From NCBI RefSeq assembly GCF_033439725.1, contig NW_026944387.1, forward strand, positions 2,480,001-2,544,000: DNA of 64,000 nucleotides. Direction: 5' to 3'. The notes under the pieces are model-generated. The model was not told where the DNA came from, searched no databases, and saw nothing but the letters and a program-made list of their open reading frames with translations. The position numbers were made by a program, and so were the translations under genes. This document shows positions 31,953 through 42,456 of the stretch, in pieces; the stretch's first letter is position 1, and the number at the start of each line of letters is the position of its first letter. This DNA is from Neurospora tetraspora (Eukaryota; Ascomycota; Sordariomycetes; Sordariales; Sordariaceae).

Positions 31953-33881
31953 ATGGCGTTGAGTATGTCTCTTCAGCCCCTCCTTTCCCCCCCTTTAACC
32001 ACCCCTCCCCACTTCTCAGAATACCTTCCAGACCGCACCGTCCACCGGACCGCGACAGCATAACTAACTTTGAGATGTGTAGATTTGGATTTGTCGAACG
32101 GTATGCTGCGACCCTTTGAGTTCTTCCGTCGACCATTCCGATCCCACGCCGGTCGAATATGCTAACGCCGGTCGAATATGCTAACGCCTCCCCGAAACAG
32201 CGGTGATGATGAAGGATGAGCAGGGCCGCCCTCTCATCGTTGTCAGAGATCAAGGAAAGAAGAAGAGGCAATACGGAAACGAAGCCGTCAAGAACCACAT
32301 TCTCGCCGCCAGAACCGTCGCAAACATTGTCAAGACTTCCCTAGGACCTCGTGGCCTCGACAAGATCCTCATCTCCCCCGACGGCGATATCACAGTGACC
32401 AACGATGGCGCAACCATTCTACAACAAATGGAGATCACAAATCACGTTGCCAAGCTACTAGTCGAGCTCTCCAAGTCCCAGGATGACGAGATCGGTGATG
32501 GCACCACAGGTGTCGTTGTGCTTGCTGGCGCGCTGCTCGAGCAGGCGGCAGAGCTTATTGACAAGGGCATCCACCCCATCAGAATCGCCGACGGTTATGA
32601 CCAAGCTTGCGACATTGCCGTGGCCGAGCTTGACAGAATTTCCGATGTTATCGAGTTCAGCAAGGAGGAAACCGCAAACCTGGTCAAGGTCGCGAGGACA
32701 AGTTTGGGCAGCAAGATTGTCTCCAAGGCCCACGACCAGTTCGCCAACATTGCCGTCGATGCGGTCCTCTCCGTCGCCGATCTGGAGCGCAAGGATGTCG
32801 ATTTCGAGCTCATCAAGGTGGACGGCAAGGTTGGAGGCGCTCTTGAAGATACTATCCTCGTCAAGGGTGTTATTGTCGACAAGGACTTCTCGCATCCCCA
32901 GATGCCTTCCGAGGTTAGGGACGCCAAGATTGCCATTCTCACATGCGCCTTCGAGCCCCCCAAGCCCAAGACTAAGCACAGACTCGACATCACCAGCGTC
33001 GAGGAGTTCAAGAAGCTGCAGACCTACGAGCGCGAGAAGTTTATCGAGATGATCCAGCAAATAAAGGACACCGGTGCCAACCTGGCCATCTGCCAGTGGG
33101 GTTTCGACGACGAGGCGAACCACCTGCTCCTTCAGAACAACCTTCCTGCTGTCCGATGGGTCGGTGGTCCCGAGATTGAGCTGATTGCGATTGCCACAAA
33201 CGGTCGCATTGTTCCTCGCTTCGAGGATCTCAAGCCCGAGAAGCTCGGTAGGGCTGGTGTTGTTCGCGAGATGACCTTCGGTACGACAAGGGAGAAGATG
33301 CTTGTGATCGAGGAGTGCGCCAACACCAGGGCCGTGACTGTCTTTGTCAGGGGCAGCAACAAGATGGTAAGCGATTGAGTTCCGTTGTATTAGTAAGGTC
33401 TTGGCTAACTTTTATCACCCAGATCATCGATGAGGCTAAGCGTTCTCTTCACGACGCTCTTTGCGTCGTGCGCAACCTTGTTCGTGACAACCGCGTTGTC
33501 TACGGTGGTGGCTCGGCCGAGATTGCCTGCAGCTTGGCCGTTGAGGACGCTGCTGTCAAGTCCCCTGGTCTGGAGCAGTACGCCATGCGCGCCTTCGCCG
33601 ACGCTCTCGACACTATCCCCATGACCCTCGCCGAGAACAGCGGTCTCAACCCCATCGCTACCCTGGCCGAGGTCAAGAGCCAGCAGGTCAAGGATCCTGC
33701 TGGTCGCGGTCGCCTTGGTGTTGACTGCATGGGCCGTGGCTCGAACAACATGAAGGAGGCTTTCGTCATTGATCCCCTTATCGGCAAGAAGCAGCAGCTC
33801 ATGCTTGCGACGCAGCTCTGCAGAATGATTCTCAAGATCAACAACGTCATTGTGTCTGGGTCGGGCGAGGACGATTACTAA
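31953..33881 (+). CDS. cct5: T-complex protein 1 epsilon subunit (CCT5)
   Basis: One of eight subunits of the cytosolic chaperonin CCT/TRiC, which folds actin, tubulin and WD-repeat proteins. My model is join(31953-31962, 32083-32100, 32201-33366, 33423-33881), 550 residues. The first exon is 10 nt (ATG GCG TTG A) and the second 18 nt; together they give [21 protein letters not shown], which matches the start of CCT5 proteins. Seen: [11 protein letters not shown], the nucleotide motif [10 protein letters not shown] (about 104-113), the apical domain, [19 protein letters not shown], and [12 protein letters not shown]; it ends in [10 protein letters not shown] start inside exon 3 would lose the conserved N-terminus. 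Introns carry CTAAC branch sites, and that of intron 2 is duplicated. Confidence 0.95.
32148..32185 (+). repeat. 19-bp tandem duplication carrying the branch site of CCT5 intron 2
   Basis: Two perfect adjacent copies of GCCGGTCGAATATGCTAAC lie 15 bp before the acceptor ACAG of intron 2. Each copy contains the branch-point consensus GCTAAC, so the intron has two equivalent branch sites. Confidence 0.85.
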
Positions 33882-34162
33882 GCGGTGAGCAAAGGGGAGA
33901 GGGAGATGTGTGATGCATGAGGAAAAGGTAGAGCCTGTACAACCGACGAGTAATTCTCTTGGGAGAATGATGTGTGGGGGTTTGGCATTTACCGAGTCAA
34001 AAAGAAGATTCGGAATGTCAAGATAAGATCTTGTAGGAATATCACGGTTGTAATGACCGCTTGGTTCAGACCATATAGAGAAGTACTTGTAGATACCAAA
34101 ACAAGACGTGTGAAGACAAATGATCGAGCCCAAAAGTTCTTTCTGAGCATTGTGGTGGGTTA
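33882..34162. other. CCT5 3' region
   Basis: Short 3' flank of CCT5 leading to the TA that borders the foldback element. Nothing else is seen. Confidence 0.4.
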
Positions 34163-34799
34163 CTTGGGGGTTGGGCGGGCGGCTTGGGAACCTTTTGTCA
34201 ACCCCCTCTCATATAAGAGGGGGAAAAAATATTTTGGGACAAACTTTTAATTTGGGACATCTGAAATCTTAGGCTGTACTATAGAAAATTGTTAGTGGGA
34301 AGATGCAACAACGATAGCCACATCCACCATTTTTCTAAAATTCTAGCAAAAATTGGGAAGCAAAAAGAGCTATTGAGAAAGACATTCTCAAAGTTGCATC
34401 AATTTTGGCCGAGTCGTTGGGGAGAAAACTGGTTGTAGGCGTCTTTTGCTATAGTATCATCGGTTCGGTTCGATGCTTTCGCGCGACCTAAGTGACGATG
34501 TTTAGTAACTACCGAAAAGCCAGGAAGGTACTGCTCACCCAAATCGCAAGATGATTTTTTGCTACTTTGGGAGCGCCTTTCTTAGAATCATTTCTTACTT
34601 TGCGATTTTTGCCAGAATTTTAGAAAAATGGTGGATGTGGTTGTTATTGTTGCATCTTCCCACTAACATTTTTCTATGGTGCACGCTAACATTTCAGATG
34701 TCCCAGATTAAAAGTTTGTCCCAGAATATTTTTTCCCCCTACTTAATGGTAGGGGGTTGAGGAAAGGTCCCACCACCGAACCGCACCACAACCCCCAAG
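34163..34799. mobile_element. Foldback MITE with TA target duplication, 637 bp
   Basis: The ends are CTTGGGGGTTG and its complement, each directly flanked by TA (34161-34162 and 34800-34801), as in the Tc1/mariner superfamily. The two halves are inverted copies over at least 210 bp each, at roughly 80-90% identity by eye. Shared blocks include GGGACAAACTTTTAAT, GGGACATCTGAAAT, AGTGGGAAGATGCAACAA and CCACCATTTTTCTAAAATTC. Near each end is a small nested palindrome of CCCCCT...AGGGGG. Only about 150 bp in the middle is unpaired. No transposase is encoded. The differing bases include several C/T transitions, so it is older than the hAT element. Confidence 0.8.
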
Positions 34800-34801
34800 T
34801 A

Positions 34802-35532
34802 CCTGGAGTTTATGGGCGCCAAGAGCGTCCCAGCCGCGGGCCCGCCACCGATGGCACCCCGACGACCTTGGCGACCGCCAGCACCCCTGCTTCAGCCAAC
34901 AGCGCCTGAGCCTTGACATTTCTGGTTGGTGGCGTTGATACTGCGAGGTAACTAGTAAGTAAGTAGTAACGTAAGTAAAAGCAACCTGCGCTGACTCTAT
35001 AAGCAGTGAAGAGCGGGGTGTAGGGTTGATCGCTTGACATGTTCGTTTCACTTTGCGCGTGTTGAGTTGTGATAGGTTACTTGGTGGTTTTGCTGTTACG
35101 TGTTAGACCTGTAGCTAGTTTATAAGATGAATGAAAGCATACCTGTACAGTTAGACCCAGTTTATGTACCAACGGAGGATTCACTATTGCCTACCTCTCG
35201 TCCAATGACCGTCGTCCGACCATTCTAGTGGGATTTTTCGCTATAACGTCCATGGAGGATTATAGGTGTGGGAGGCGTGCACCTATTGCAGAGCAGGGGT
35301 CCAACTTGGCAGGAAGGATTACCGGTACACGACGTATAAGTAAGCCCACCTCCCCGCCCTGCCTATATCTACGCTGGTATGAATTCCACCCCTCTCGGTT
35401 TCCAACTGCTTTCAACCTACAACTCTGGGGACCCCAAGCTGAGCTTTCACATAAGCCCATCATGGATCCAAGACAAGCAAAGGCCGAAAAAAGCCCTTGG
35501 CCACACCCATCCGAACTGCAGAACCCAACGAG
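34802..35532. other. Intergenic, no gene seen
   Basis: Flank between the foldback element and the next small gene. The last 80 bp include the first copy of a 78-nt duplication (its leading part), so some leader sequence is duplicated as well. Confidence 0.4.
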
Positions 35533-35660
35533 ATGCACTACACCGATGACAAGGGCGTCGAACACAGTATATACTTCCCGCAACCCATCCGAACTGCAGA
35601 ACCCAACGAGATGACCTACACCGATGACAAGGGCGTCGAACACAGTATATACCTCCCGCA
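35505..35660 (+). repeat. 78-bp tandem duplication inside a small gene
   Basis: Two adjacent copies start CCCATCCGAACTGCAGAACC and end near CCCGCAA/CCCGCAG. The few differences change H to T and F to L or are silent. Because 78 is a multiple of three, the duplication keeps frame. Confidence 0.85.
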
Positions 35661-35864
35661 GGGCACCATGCACACGGCCTACGGACACCTGCAGAACAAG
35701 CGATGGGACGAGCTTGCCAAGTTCGAGCCGTACAGTAAGTACACTCCTACCTCTCCCCCTCTGACAGACTTGTCCTAATGTATCTCCTTGTAGCGAATCA
35801 AGGATATACCGAGGATGATTTCAAGGCATATGAAGAGAGTCACAAACAAGGACAAGAGAAGTAG
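35533..35864 (+). CDS. Small orphan protein with 26-residue internal duplication
   Basis: My model is join(35533-35734, 35794-35864), 90 residues. The start is the ATG of MHYTDDKGVEHSIYFPQ. The frame is open upstream to 35455 without an ATG. A 78-nt unit (35505-35582 and 35583-35660) is tandemly duplicated with four base differences, giving PIRTAEPNEM(H/T)YTDDKG... twice. The second copy probably marks the ancestral start (MTYTDDKGVEHSIYLPQ). The rest reads MHTAYGHLQNKRWDELAKFEPY and, after a 59-nt intron (GTAAGT, CTAAT, TGTAG), TNQGYTEDDFKAYEESHKQG. Third-position and conservative changes between copies support coding in this frame. The family is unknown. Confidence 0.6.
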
Positions 35865-37949
35865 ATGTTGTGGAGTAGGGAAAGATACATAGGTCGTCAT
35901 CCAGAGAGGGACTCGTTCACCGAATAACGTCTTGGCTCTTTCCCTTCGAGTACTCAACACTGAGAAATAGCAATAACAAAATAAAACAATATCTTTGAGG
36001 GCATGATCTCCAGAATCTCATTACGCAGTAGATTCCGAGCAAACCGCGAACCGCATCATTCCCTTACATACCAGTCAGTTTGGGCTTCTGAGTCTGTCAG
36101 CCAGGTTTAACCTGAGGAAGCTAAGGGAAGGGGCGAGTGAAATGTGCTTAAAGACGTAGAGGAGGTACCGATCGGTATAGGCAACCGACCATGGTGTAAA
36201 TGGTGGTTGTCACTTGCGGCTTCGGGAAAGATGGCGCGTGCGAGTGCCTGCTGCTCTTGCACGAGACAAACACCGGTGATTCTAGCACCATGCTATCAGG
36301 AGTGGTCATCTTTTTCCCTGATGTACTTGCTCTCTTTTGGTGATGGCAAGGGGAGTCGTAACCTGGTGCGGCACTAGACCTACCTGTTCAATGTCAGCAA
36401 GATCTCGACAACTTCCCCATCAACCAACGTCCATTCCTCTCTTTGCCGTCTTTTACCAACCCAAGTACCTTCCACAGAGCTTTCGTTCTGCTCTACAGAG
36501 CCCATCCCGAACAGCTACATAACCACGCTCCGCCCTCCCTGAAATCTGATTCCTTTTCTCTTCTTTTCTCTCTATATCCTTTTACGGTCGACTGCGCGGA
36601 GCTCCAGAACCCCGCGTCAGTATGGCGGAGGGCAGAAACCACATTGCACATCGTGGTGTTTTGTCAGCGTCATGTATTGTCCTGCGTAGTTTGGGGCAGT
36701 CCGGCCAAAATTTTTGGGCTTTTCTTCCTTCTCTGTCTGTCTGTCAGATGAAGTTGGGTTTCCGTTATCTCAATGATGATGGGAGTCTGACGGATGACAA
36801 TGACAATGACAATGAGACTTCATCTTTTCACTGTGGTTTGCTGCTTGAGGGTGGCGCTATGGAGAAGAGAAATGAGGACCCTGGTAAGGTGCAGCCCGTG
36901 TGCACAAAGGACACTGCTCTCTTTTCCCATGATCTTTCGTTGTAAAACGTAGTTCTGTTGGGTTTCGGGTGCCTGTGCTGAGGGTAATGTATAATATGTT
37001 GGTTATATGGGGTCTGAATGAGGGAAGCCGGTAAGATGGGTGATCCAAGGGAAAATGTGTTGGCACAGGATCCGCCTTGCGCGCGTTTCAGCGCTGACGA
37101 AGTTCACTGAAAGGAGAAGGGAACCATGAAAGAGATGCTGCGTTAGCGGAATTACACTATAATATGCAGGAGTTGTGTTAGTGACGTAACTGCCAAGCGT
37201 CTCTCCCTACTGTGTATAATATCCTGGTCGTAACTTCCTCCTGCCAAAGTTCCAACCACCCGTGCCCAGAACATCTTCCTTTCATGAGTGATGGAGCAAG
37301 ATGGCCACACCGTACGATTTTCATTTTCAAAAGAAGATCGAGCGCCCCGCCTGCATTCTGCCGTGTTTGACAAGTCACCAAACGTGGGAGATTTTGTCAT
37401 GTTGGTCATGTTGCGGACACATCACCCTCTTCGTCCTTTCAACGAGACCTGTGATGTTGGGATCCCCATCACGTTCCTCATTGATCTTTTTCTCAGAACC
37501 CTGCACCATAACCAACGGCGGTTAACCGAAGTATCGAAAAGGTATCTGTCTAGAGGATTGACCCTATCCTCTACCTTTACCCCTCCATGATTGTCCTTCA
37601 TGATGGCAGCAATACTTCGAGCAATGATGAAAGGACGGTATGGGCCGGGACTCCTCGAGGCACATATCCTCAGCTCCCAGTCTCATATGCGAGCGCTTAT
37701 ATGACTTGGAGTTGGTCACGAAGCAGTAAGTTCATTGATGTTGGTGCCATTGCGGATAAAGGAAGAGATGTGTGATGGGAATCGCCCCTGGCGCCAACTC
37801 ACTCAATGATGGAGAAGAACAGCAACGATGCTGGGTATATAAGACTATCTCAATGTCTTCAGTTTCTGGACTGTAGTCTTCATCGAACGGATACATACCT
37901 TACCGAGTATAGATACAGATACGAGAGACCATCACGCCAACATTGAACC
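35865..37949. other. Intergenic, about 2 kb, no supported gene
   Basis: Frames up to about 100 codons occur on both strands without domains or good starts. A short TGACAA repeat lies near 36797. TATATAA at 37836-37842 belongs to the next gene. Confidence 0.45.
37836..37842 (+). promoter_or_regulatory. TATATAA box upstream of the orphan gene at 37950
   Basis: TATATAAG lies 114 bp before the ATG, with a C/A-rich leader between (ACATACCTTACCGAG...). The distance is normal for a TATA-driven gene here. Confidence 0.45.
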
Positions 37950-39156
37950 ATGTCTGGACCGAAGAACGATAGTCATCTCCCAGAAATCGAGAGAGACAAA
38001 AAGATCCATGAATCATGTCCACCACGCTACAACAAGAATTTCATCAGCGATCTTAAAAAGAAACAGAAAGAGATGAAACTTCAGCCTCACAGTAACCATC
38101 GACCAACACTGGATCTCCAGGACAAACCTCTGGAGCACGACCCGAAGGAAGTTGCCGAGTCTTCCAAATTCAAGCTCAACATCCAAGAAACTGCTGCGCC
38201 GGAACCAGGCCTCAGAGGTATTATGTGCTCCTTCAAAATCAACCCGGGCCCCCATCCACATACCACCCCGTCGGAAAAGCCAGATCTACGTGAAACCGCC
38301 CGGTGGCAAGGTGTACTCACCTTCCGCGATGCTGAAAATCCTCATCATGATCTGGAGGATCCATCCCTGGATCAGAGCTCGCGGGCTGCTAGAGCACTCC
38401 CGGCGCCTTCACCTGAGTTCGTGGACGGCGGGAGTGGTTTTGTAGAAATACACATGACGTGGACGGAACAGATATTAAAATCTCTGAGGGTATTTGACGA
38501 AGGGTTGGGCCTCCAGCAAAACCGTTCCTATATCCCATGCATCGATATAGCATATTGGGGGGTATTTTGCTTCCGCATGTACGGAACGCCGTTCTTGACT
38601 TCGGAGGAGTCGAAAGGACTATCATCTGAGCGCTTCAGGTATAAAGGTAAGCAATTTTTCTATTTTTTTTTACCCTGATGAACAGACAAGGGATGCTTAA
38701 CTGACCGGCCTGCTCACAGACGAACCAGAGCAGCATAACCACTCACTTCTGCATGTACTTCTCAACCAGCAAAGGATAAAACAGGAACGATGGGACATGG
38801 AACATCCACAAGAAAGGTTGAAAACGAGGCGCGAAGTCCACGAAGAATGTTCCCGGTGCGGGTCCTTGTTAACGTCATTTTCAGTGGACGGACCTGGCCC
38901 ATCCAATACACCACAGGATTGGGATGGGCAGCAACATCTTTCTGAGGGTCACCTGAAAACCTTCCACTCATACCACGGCTCGGAGAGCTCGTCTTCCGAC
39001 ACTTCTGAGCAAGCACCGGTAAAGGTAGTGACCTATAGTTCCCCTTGGACATACGGGTGGCTGGCTTCCGTCGAGCCGCTCTCCAACCCGCGGAGTCCTT
39101 TCGGGACCCCATCGGACATCCCATCTTCAGCACGAAGCTCTTCAAGCGAACATTAG
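37950..39156 (+). CDS. Orphan protein with Cys pair, one intron
   Basis: My model is join(37950-38646, 38720-39156), 377 residues. It starts MSGPKNDSHLPEIERDKKIHE after ACC. The intron has GTAAGC, a CTTAACTGAC region as branch and CACAG. The first exon is charged and ends in a more hydrophobic block (YIPCIDIAYWGVFCFRMYGTPF). The second has HEECSRCGSLLTSF, a possible half zinc site, then a Ser-rich end. Just after the stop, another frame reads as coding (ANISIEEMMEGLPDSQIVY) up to a clean GTAAGC...CTAACCCAG intron at 39204-39257. The real C-terminus may therefore lie farther on, after a frame change that I cannot explain. No family recognised. Confidence 0.5.
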
Positions 39157-40354
39157 CATTGAAGAGATGATGGAAGGCCTGCCTGACAGTCAAATCGTTT
39201 ATGTAAGCTTTCAACATATTCCATCTCTTTGAAGCGCCATAAGTCTTACTAACCCAGATACAGACGGTTTATTGTTCGGTTGCAACACTTTCCCCTACAC
39301 AACTCACTGGTTGCTTGGTGCTGGGGAAGTGGATTGCTCATTGCTGGCATGAGCAAAATGGACGCAGGGACATGGAATGGACTTGTGTGGTGGAAGGAGA
39401 GCGAGAAATTTCATTCAACAAGCTTGATTGAGCTTACACGACGGTCATTACCTCTGATAATATCGCAAGGCAACGGATGGGACAGATTTTTGCTGTTTTC
39501 TGCAATTTCGGGATGTTTTTGTTGGGTGCAAATGCTCCGTATCGGACTCGATTGTCTGCCATCACTGGCACATTTCTTTTTTCCCCTCTAGGATAACATG
39601 ATTCGTGATAGTGAGGATAAATACACGTATGGATTATTCTCCTTGCTTTGCGAACATTTCAATTCCACTTGGATAGTATCCATCCAATTCATTTTTTGCT
39701 TCGCAGACGAATGCCCCGATCTGCTCATTCCCCGAGTTACTCATACCCGACCAAAGTGCCATTGCCCAATCAAAATACAGTATGCCAAGAGGCTCGACTG
39801 GTAATGTGGTACCTAGGTACAATGGATCTGACATCTACACTAAACCATCTCTGGAAGCCCAAGCGATGACTCAGGGTATCATCAAGGCTCACCGCAGACA
39901 GCAACGCGAAGTCGGACACGACCGAAAGCCGGCTGTGAAAGACAAAGTCTGGTGGCTGGCAGCGGCAAAGGTGACGTTTCCACGGTTACTTATAGATATT
40001 CATCTTCCTTTGTCACCACCAGTGATCATCATCGACACCCGCTTCTTCTCGGATTCCTGTCTATCTCCCCTGGCTGCTCCACGCACCACAGCACCACGAA
40101 GTACCTGCATTTGGTCCCTGCATCTGTCTCGCGTTCCGTGATATTGGACATCTGCAGCAATTGCCGTTCCGGCGAGGCTAGAACAACGCAGCGTCGGATC
40201 CTCTAAGGACACTCGTAGGTATTCCCCTTCCACGTATAGTAACTGAAACGCAAGTGCTAACACGGCGACGGCAGCAGATTACTTCCAATCCCCGCGGTGA
40301 TCTGAAACAGAATCAGTCTCAGTCGTTACACGTGCAGAGGAAGGGACTGGCGCC
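39157..40354. other. Intergenic, possible lost 3' exons of the previous gene
   Basis: It contains an intron-like GTAAGC...CCAG at 39204-39257 and an open frame after it (39280-39591), but nothing that I can join to a start. The rest has no supported gene. Confidence 0.35.
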
Positions 40355-40975
40355 ATGTCCACGGATACTTTCCACCCATTCCCCCGCCTCCCATGGGACA
40401 TCCGTCGCATCATCTGGGAAATGACGGTCGAACCACGGACCGTGGCCATTCGCCTCGCATATGGACCCCCGCTCAACCCAAATTCCAAAAACTACTACAC
40501 AAGCGTTGTCTCGCCGACGCCGGTGCCAGCCACGCTGCACACCTGCCAAGAAGCCCGAGATCTGGGCTTGTATCAGCGGGTTTCCACGGACTCTTTCGGG
40601 TGCAGTGACCCCGAGCCCTACAAGTACTTCTGGCTGAATTGGGACACCGATCTGATTGATGTTCATGATTGTCCTTTCGCTACATTTGATCGGATTGCGC
40701 CGTTGATCAAGCGGCTCAAGCTCGAAAGCGAGTTTATAACGGACTTTGACCGTGAATTCATCTCGAGCGGCCCTTCGGACTTCGAGGAGTTCTCCCATAT
40801 CTTCCCCAATGTCGAGGAACTTCATGTAGTGTGCTGCCATCCCACCTACAGTTTGGATAAACTCAAAATCTACTTTGCTTCGACAGGTTCATCTATTTTA
40901 TCCATAATCCGGAAGACTTGTTCATTATGGATGCAATGGACCCCAGATTGGAGTTATATCACTATGCATAGGTAG
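40355..40975 (+). CDS. 2EXR-like fungal protein
   Basis: It starts MSTDTFHPFPRLPWDIRRIIWEMTVEPRTVAI, matching the F-x-FP-x-LP-x-E/D-x-R-x-x-IW core of the 2EXR domain, a large fungal family of unknown function often near incompatibility-type genes. CQEARDLGLYQRV follows at the usual place (the family's C-x-ES/EA-R motif). The simple frame gives 206 residues. Near the end another frame reads FIYFIHNPEDLFIMDAMDPRLELYHYA and looks better. A weak intron from about 40832 (GTGCTG) to 40886 (GACAG) would join them, so the last 45 residues are uncertain. The start ATG follows GCC, a good context. Confidence 0.65.
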   Translation: MSTDTFHPFPRLPWDIRRIIWEMTVEPRTVAIRLAYGPPLNPNSKNYYTSVVSPTPVPATLHTCQEARDLGLYQRVSTDSFGCSDPEPYKYFWLNWDTDLIDVHDCPFATFDRIAPLIKRLKLESEFITDFDREFISSGPSDFEEFSHIFPNVEELHVVCCHPTYSLDKLKIYFASTGSSILSIIRKTCSLWMQWTPDWSYITMHR

Positions 40976-42456
40976 TAAAGCTGTTTTGCTGCTGGGCTGG
41001 TTTGAGAGGAGGCGGTGTTCTTCGCCGGTTTAGTTCGACAATTGAAATTCGAGAATATGTCAGGGTCATTGGTGTGTCTAGATCCCAACGTATTCCCAGC
41101 TGAAGTCGCTGATCACCGAATGGCCCGAGACAACAAGTGGAAACCGCTACACCAGCGACGGTTGCGGAAAAACGTGAGGGCGCATGCGGATAACTCTCCA
41201 TTTGAGGAAGTCACGATCGGGATCCCTGAAAAGCTCAAAGATGCCAAGTCAACTTTGACTTTTTTCGCCCTCAACTTCTCAAGCCTAGAGGTACTTGGTT
41301 TTTTCTCGTCTCCCAACTTCCACTTTGCTTTCATTTTCGTGCAAAATCCGAACCCACTGGACAACCTGTCTTACCCAGTCAGTATTGTAACCACAATTGA
41401 GGACCCCAATTGCTGTCCACAACCACCCTCCTCGCTCCCCAGCTCGGTATGAGCTTGCTACCCAGCTTGACCATCAGCTAACTGGTTCCCAGGCACGGAA
41501 CGGCCCATGGCGCTGCAACTGCAGTTTCACCCTCCCTGCGATAGCAACAGTGTACGACAAGCTTTCGCAACCAAGGAACGCTCCGAAACAATTAGCCAAT
41601 CGGTTTCACGACGACCCTTCTCGAGCCCGATCCCCCACCGTTTCACCGCCGGGCCTCAAACCTACGCTTCTTTGTGTAGCCTACAAATAATCTGCGGCCT
41701 CTGTACTAAAAACCACCAAGACCCTTGCCCCCCTCGTGTCGTTGCTTGCTCGAAGCCCGCAGACAACCCCCCAGTTCGGATGCTGTGGTTCGTTAGATCG
41801 CCAAGACCAAGCGCCTCTTGAGCCTCAGGGGTAATTTGCGACTTTCCCAAAAGGGCGGTTTCTTGGACTCTGATTGGCTGCTCTGCGACCACACAGATGC
41901 TAGACCCGTCTGGTGGTCCCGATACCTTGACCAACGACGACGGACAGTTGAGTGGTCGGGTGGCTAATGCCCGGCTTTGATAGTCGCCAATGGTAGCTCC
42001 AGGCGGCCGTCGCATCACAGAAACTCATCTTGGCTTCTTATCTGGTGGCGCAAGAACGGTCTTCTTGGACTCGAGCTGTTTCAAATGCCATTTGTCCATC
42101 CCCGGAGATCTTGTTCGGGAACCAACCCTCTGAAGATATTAGGGGGTGGGTGGCACACAATCTGAGAGTTTCTATGGGCGTGATCTATGGTTTGAAGAAG
42201 GAACGGATTGATAGGTCAATGGGAAAGGATGGCAAGCTTTCTTCAGCTGGGCAATACAGCTCTATATCCCCAAGCCCAAGCCCAGCTTGAACAGTGCGAT
42301 GAGCCCCATCGCTTTCCCACACTTTCTTCGTCTCGATAGAATTCCCAGCAGTTCATGACTCGTGCTTGAAAGCTTGGCGGTGTTCTTCTTTGGTTTCTTC
42401 TTTGGACGTTCCTTTTCCCTGTTGATGTTACTCTTTTAGTACCTGCTGCATCCGAA
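40976..42456. other. Intergenic, no supported gene
   Basis: A 145-codon frame at 41015-41452 has no family, a weak start and an uneven codon pattern, so I leave it out. The part before 42457 is T/C-rich, as expected for the esterase leader. Confidence 0.4.

Noticed and set aside
32458-33123. Minus-strand 221-codon frame inside CCT5
   Set aside because: Antisense shadow of the conserved CCT5 exon.
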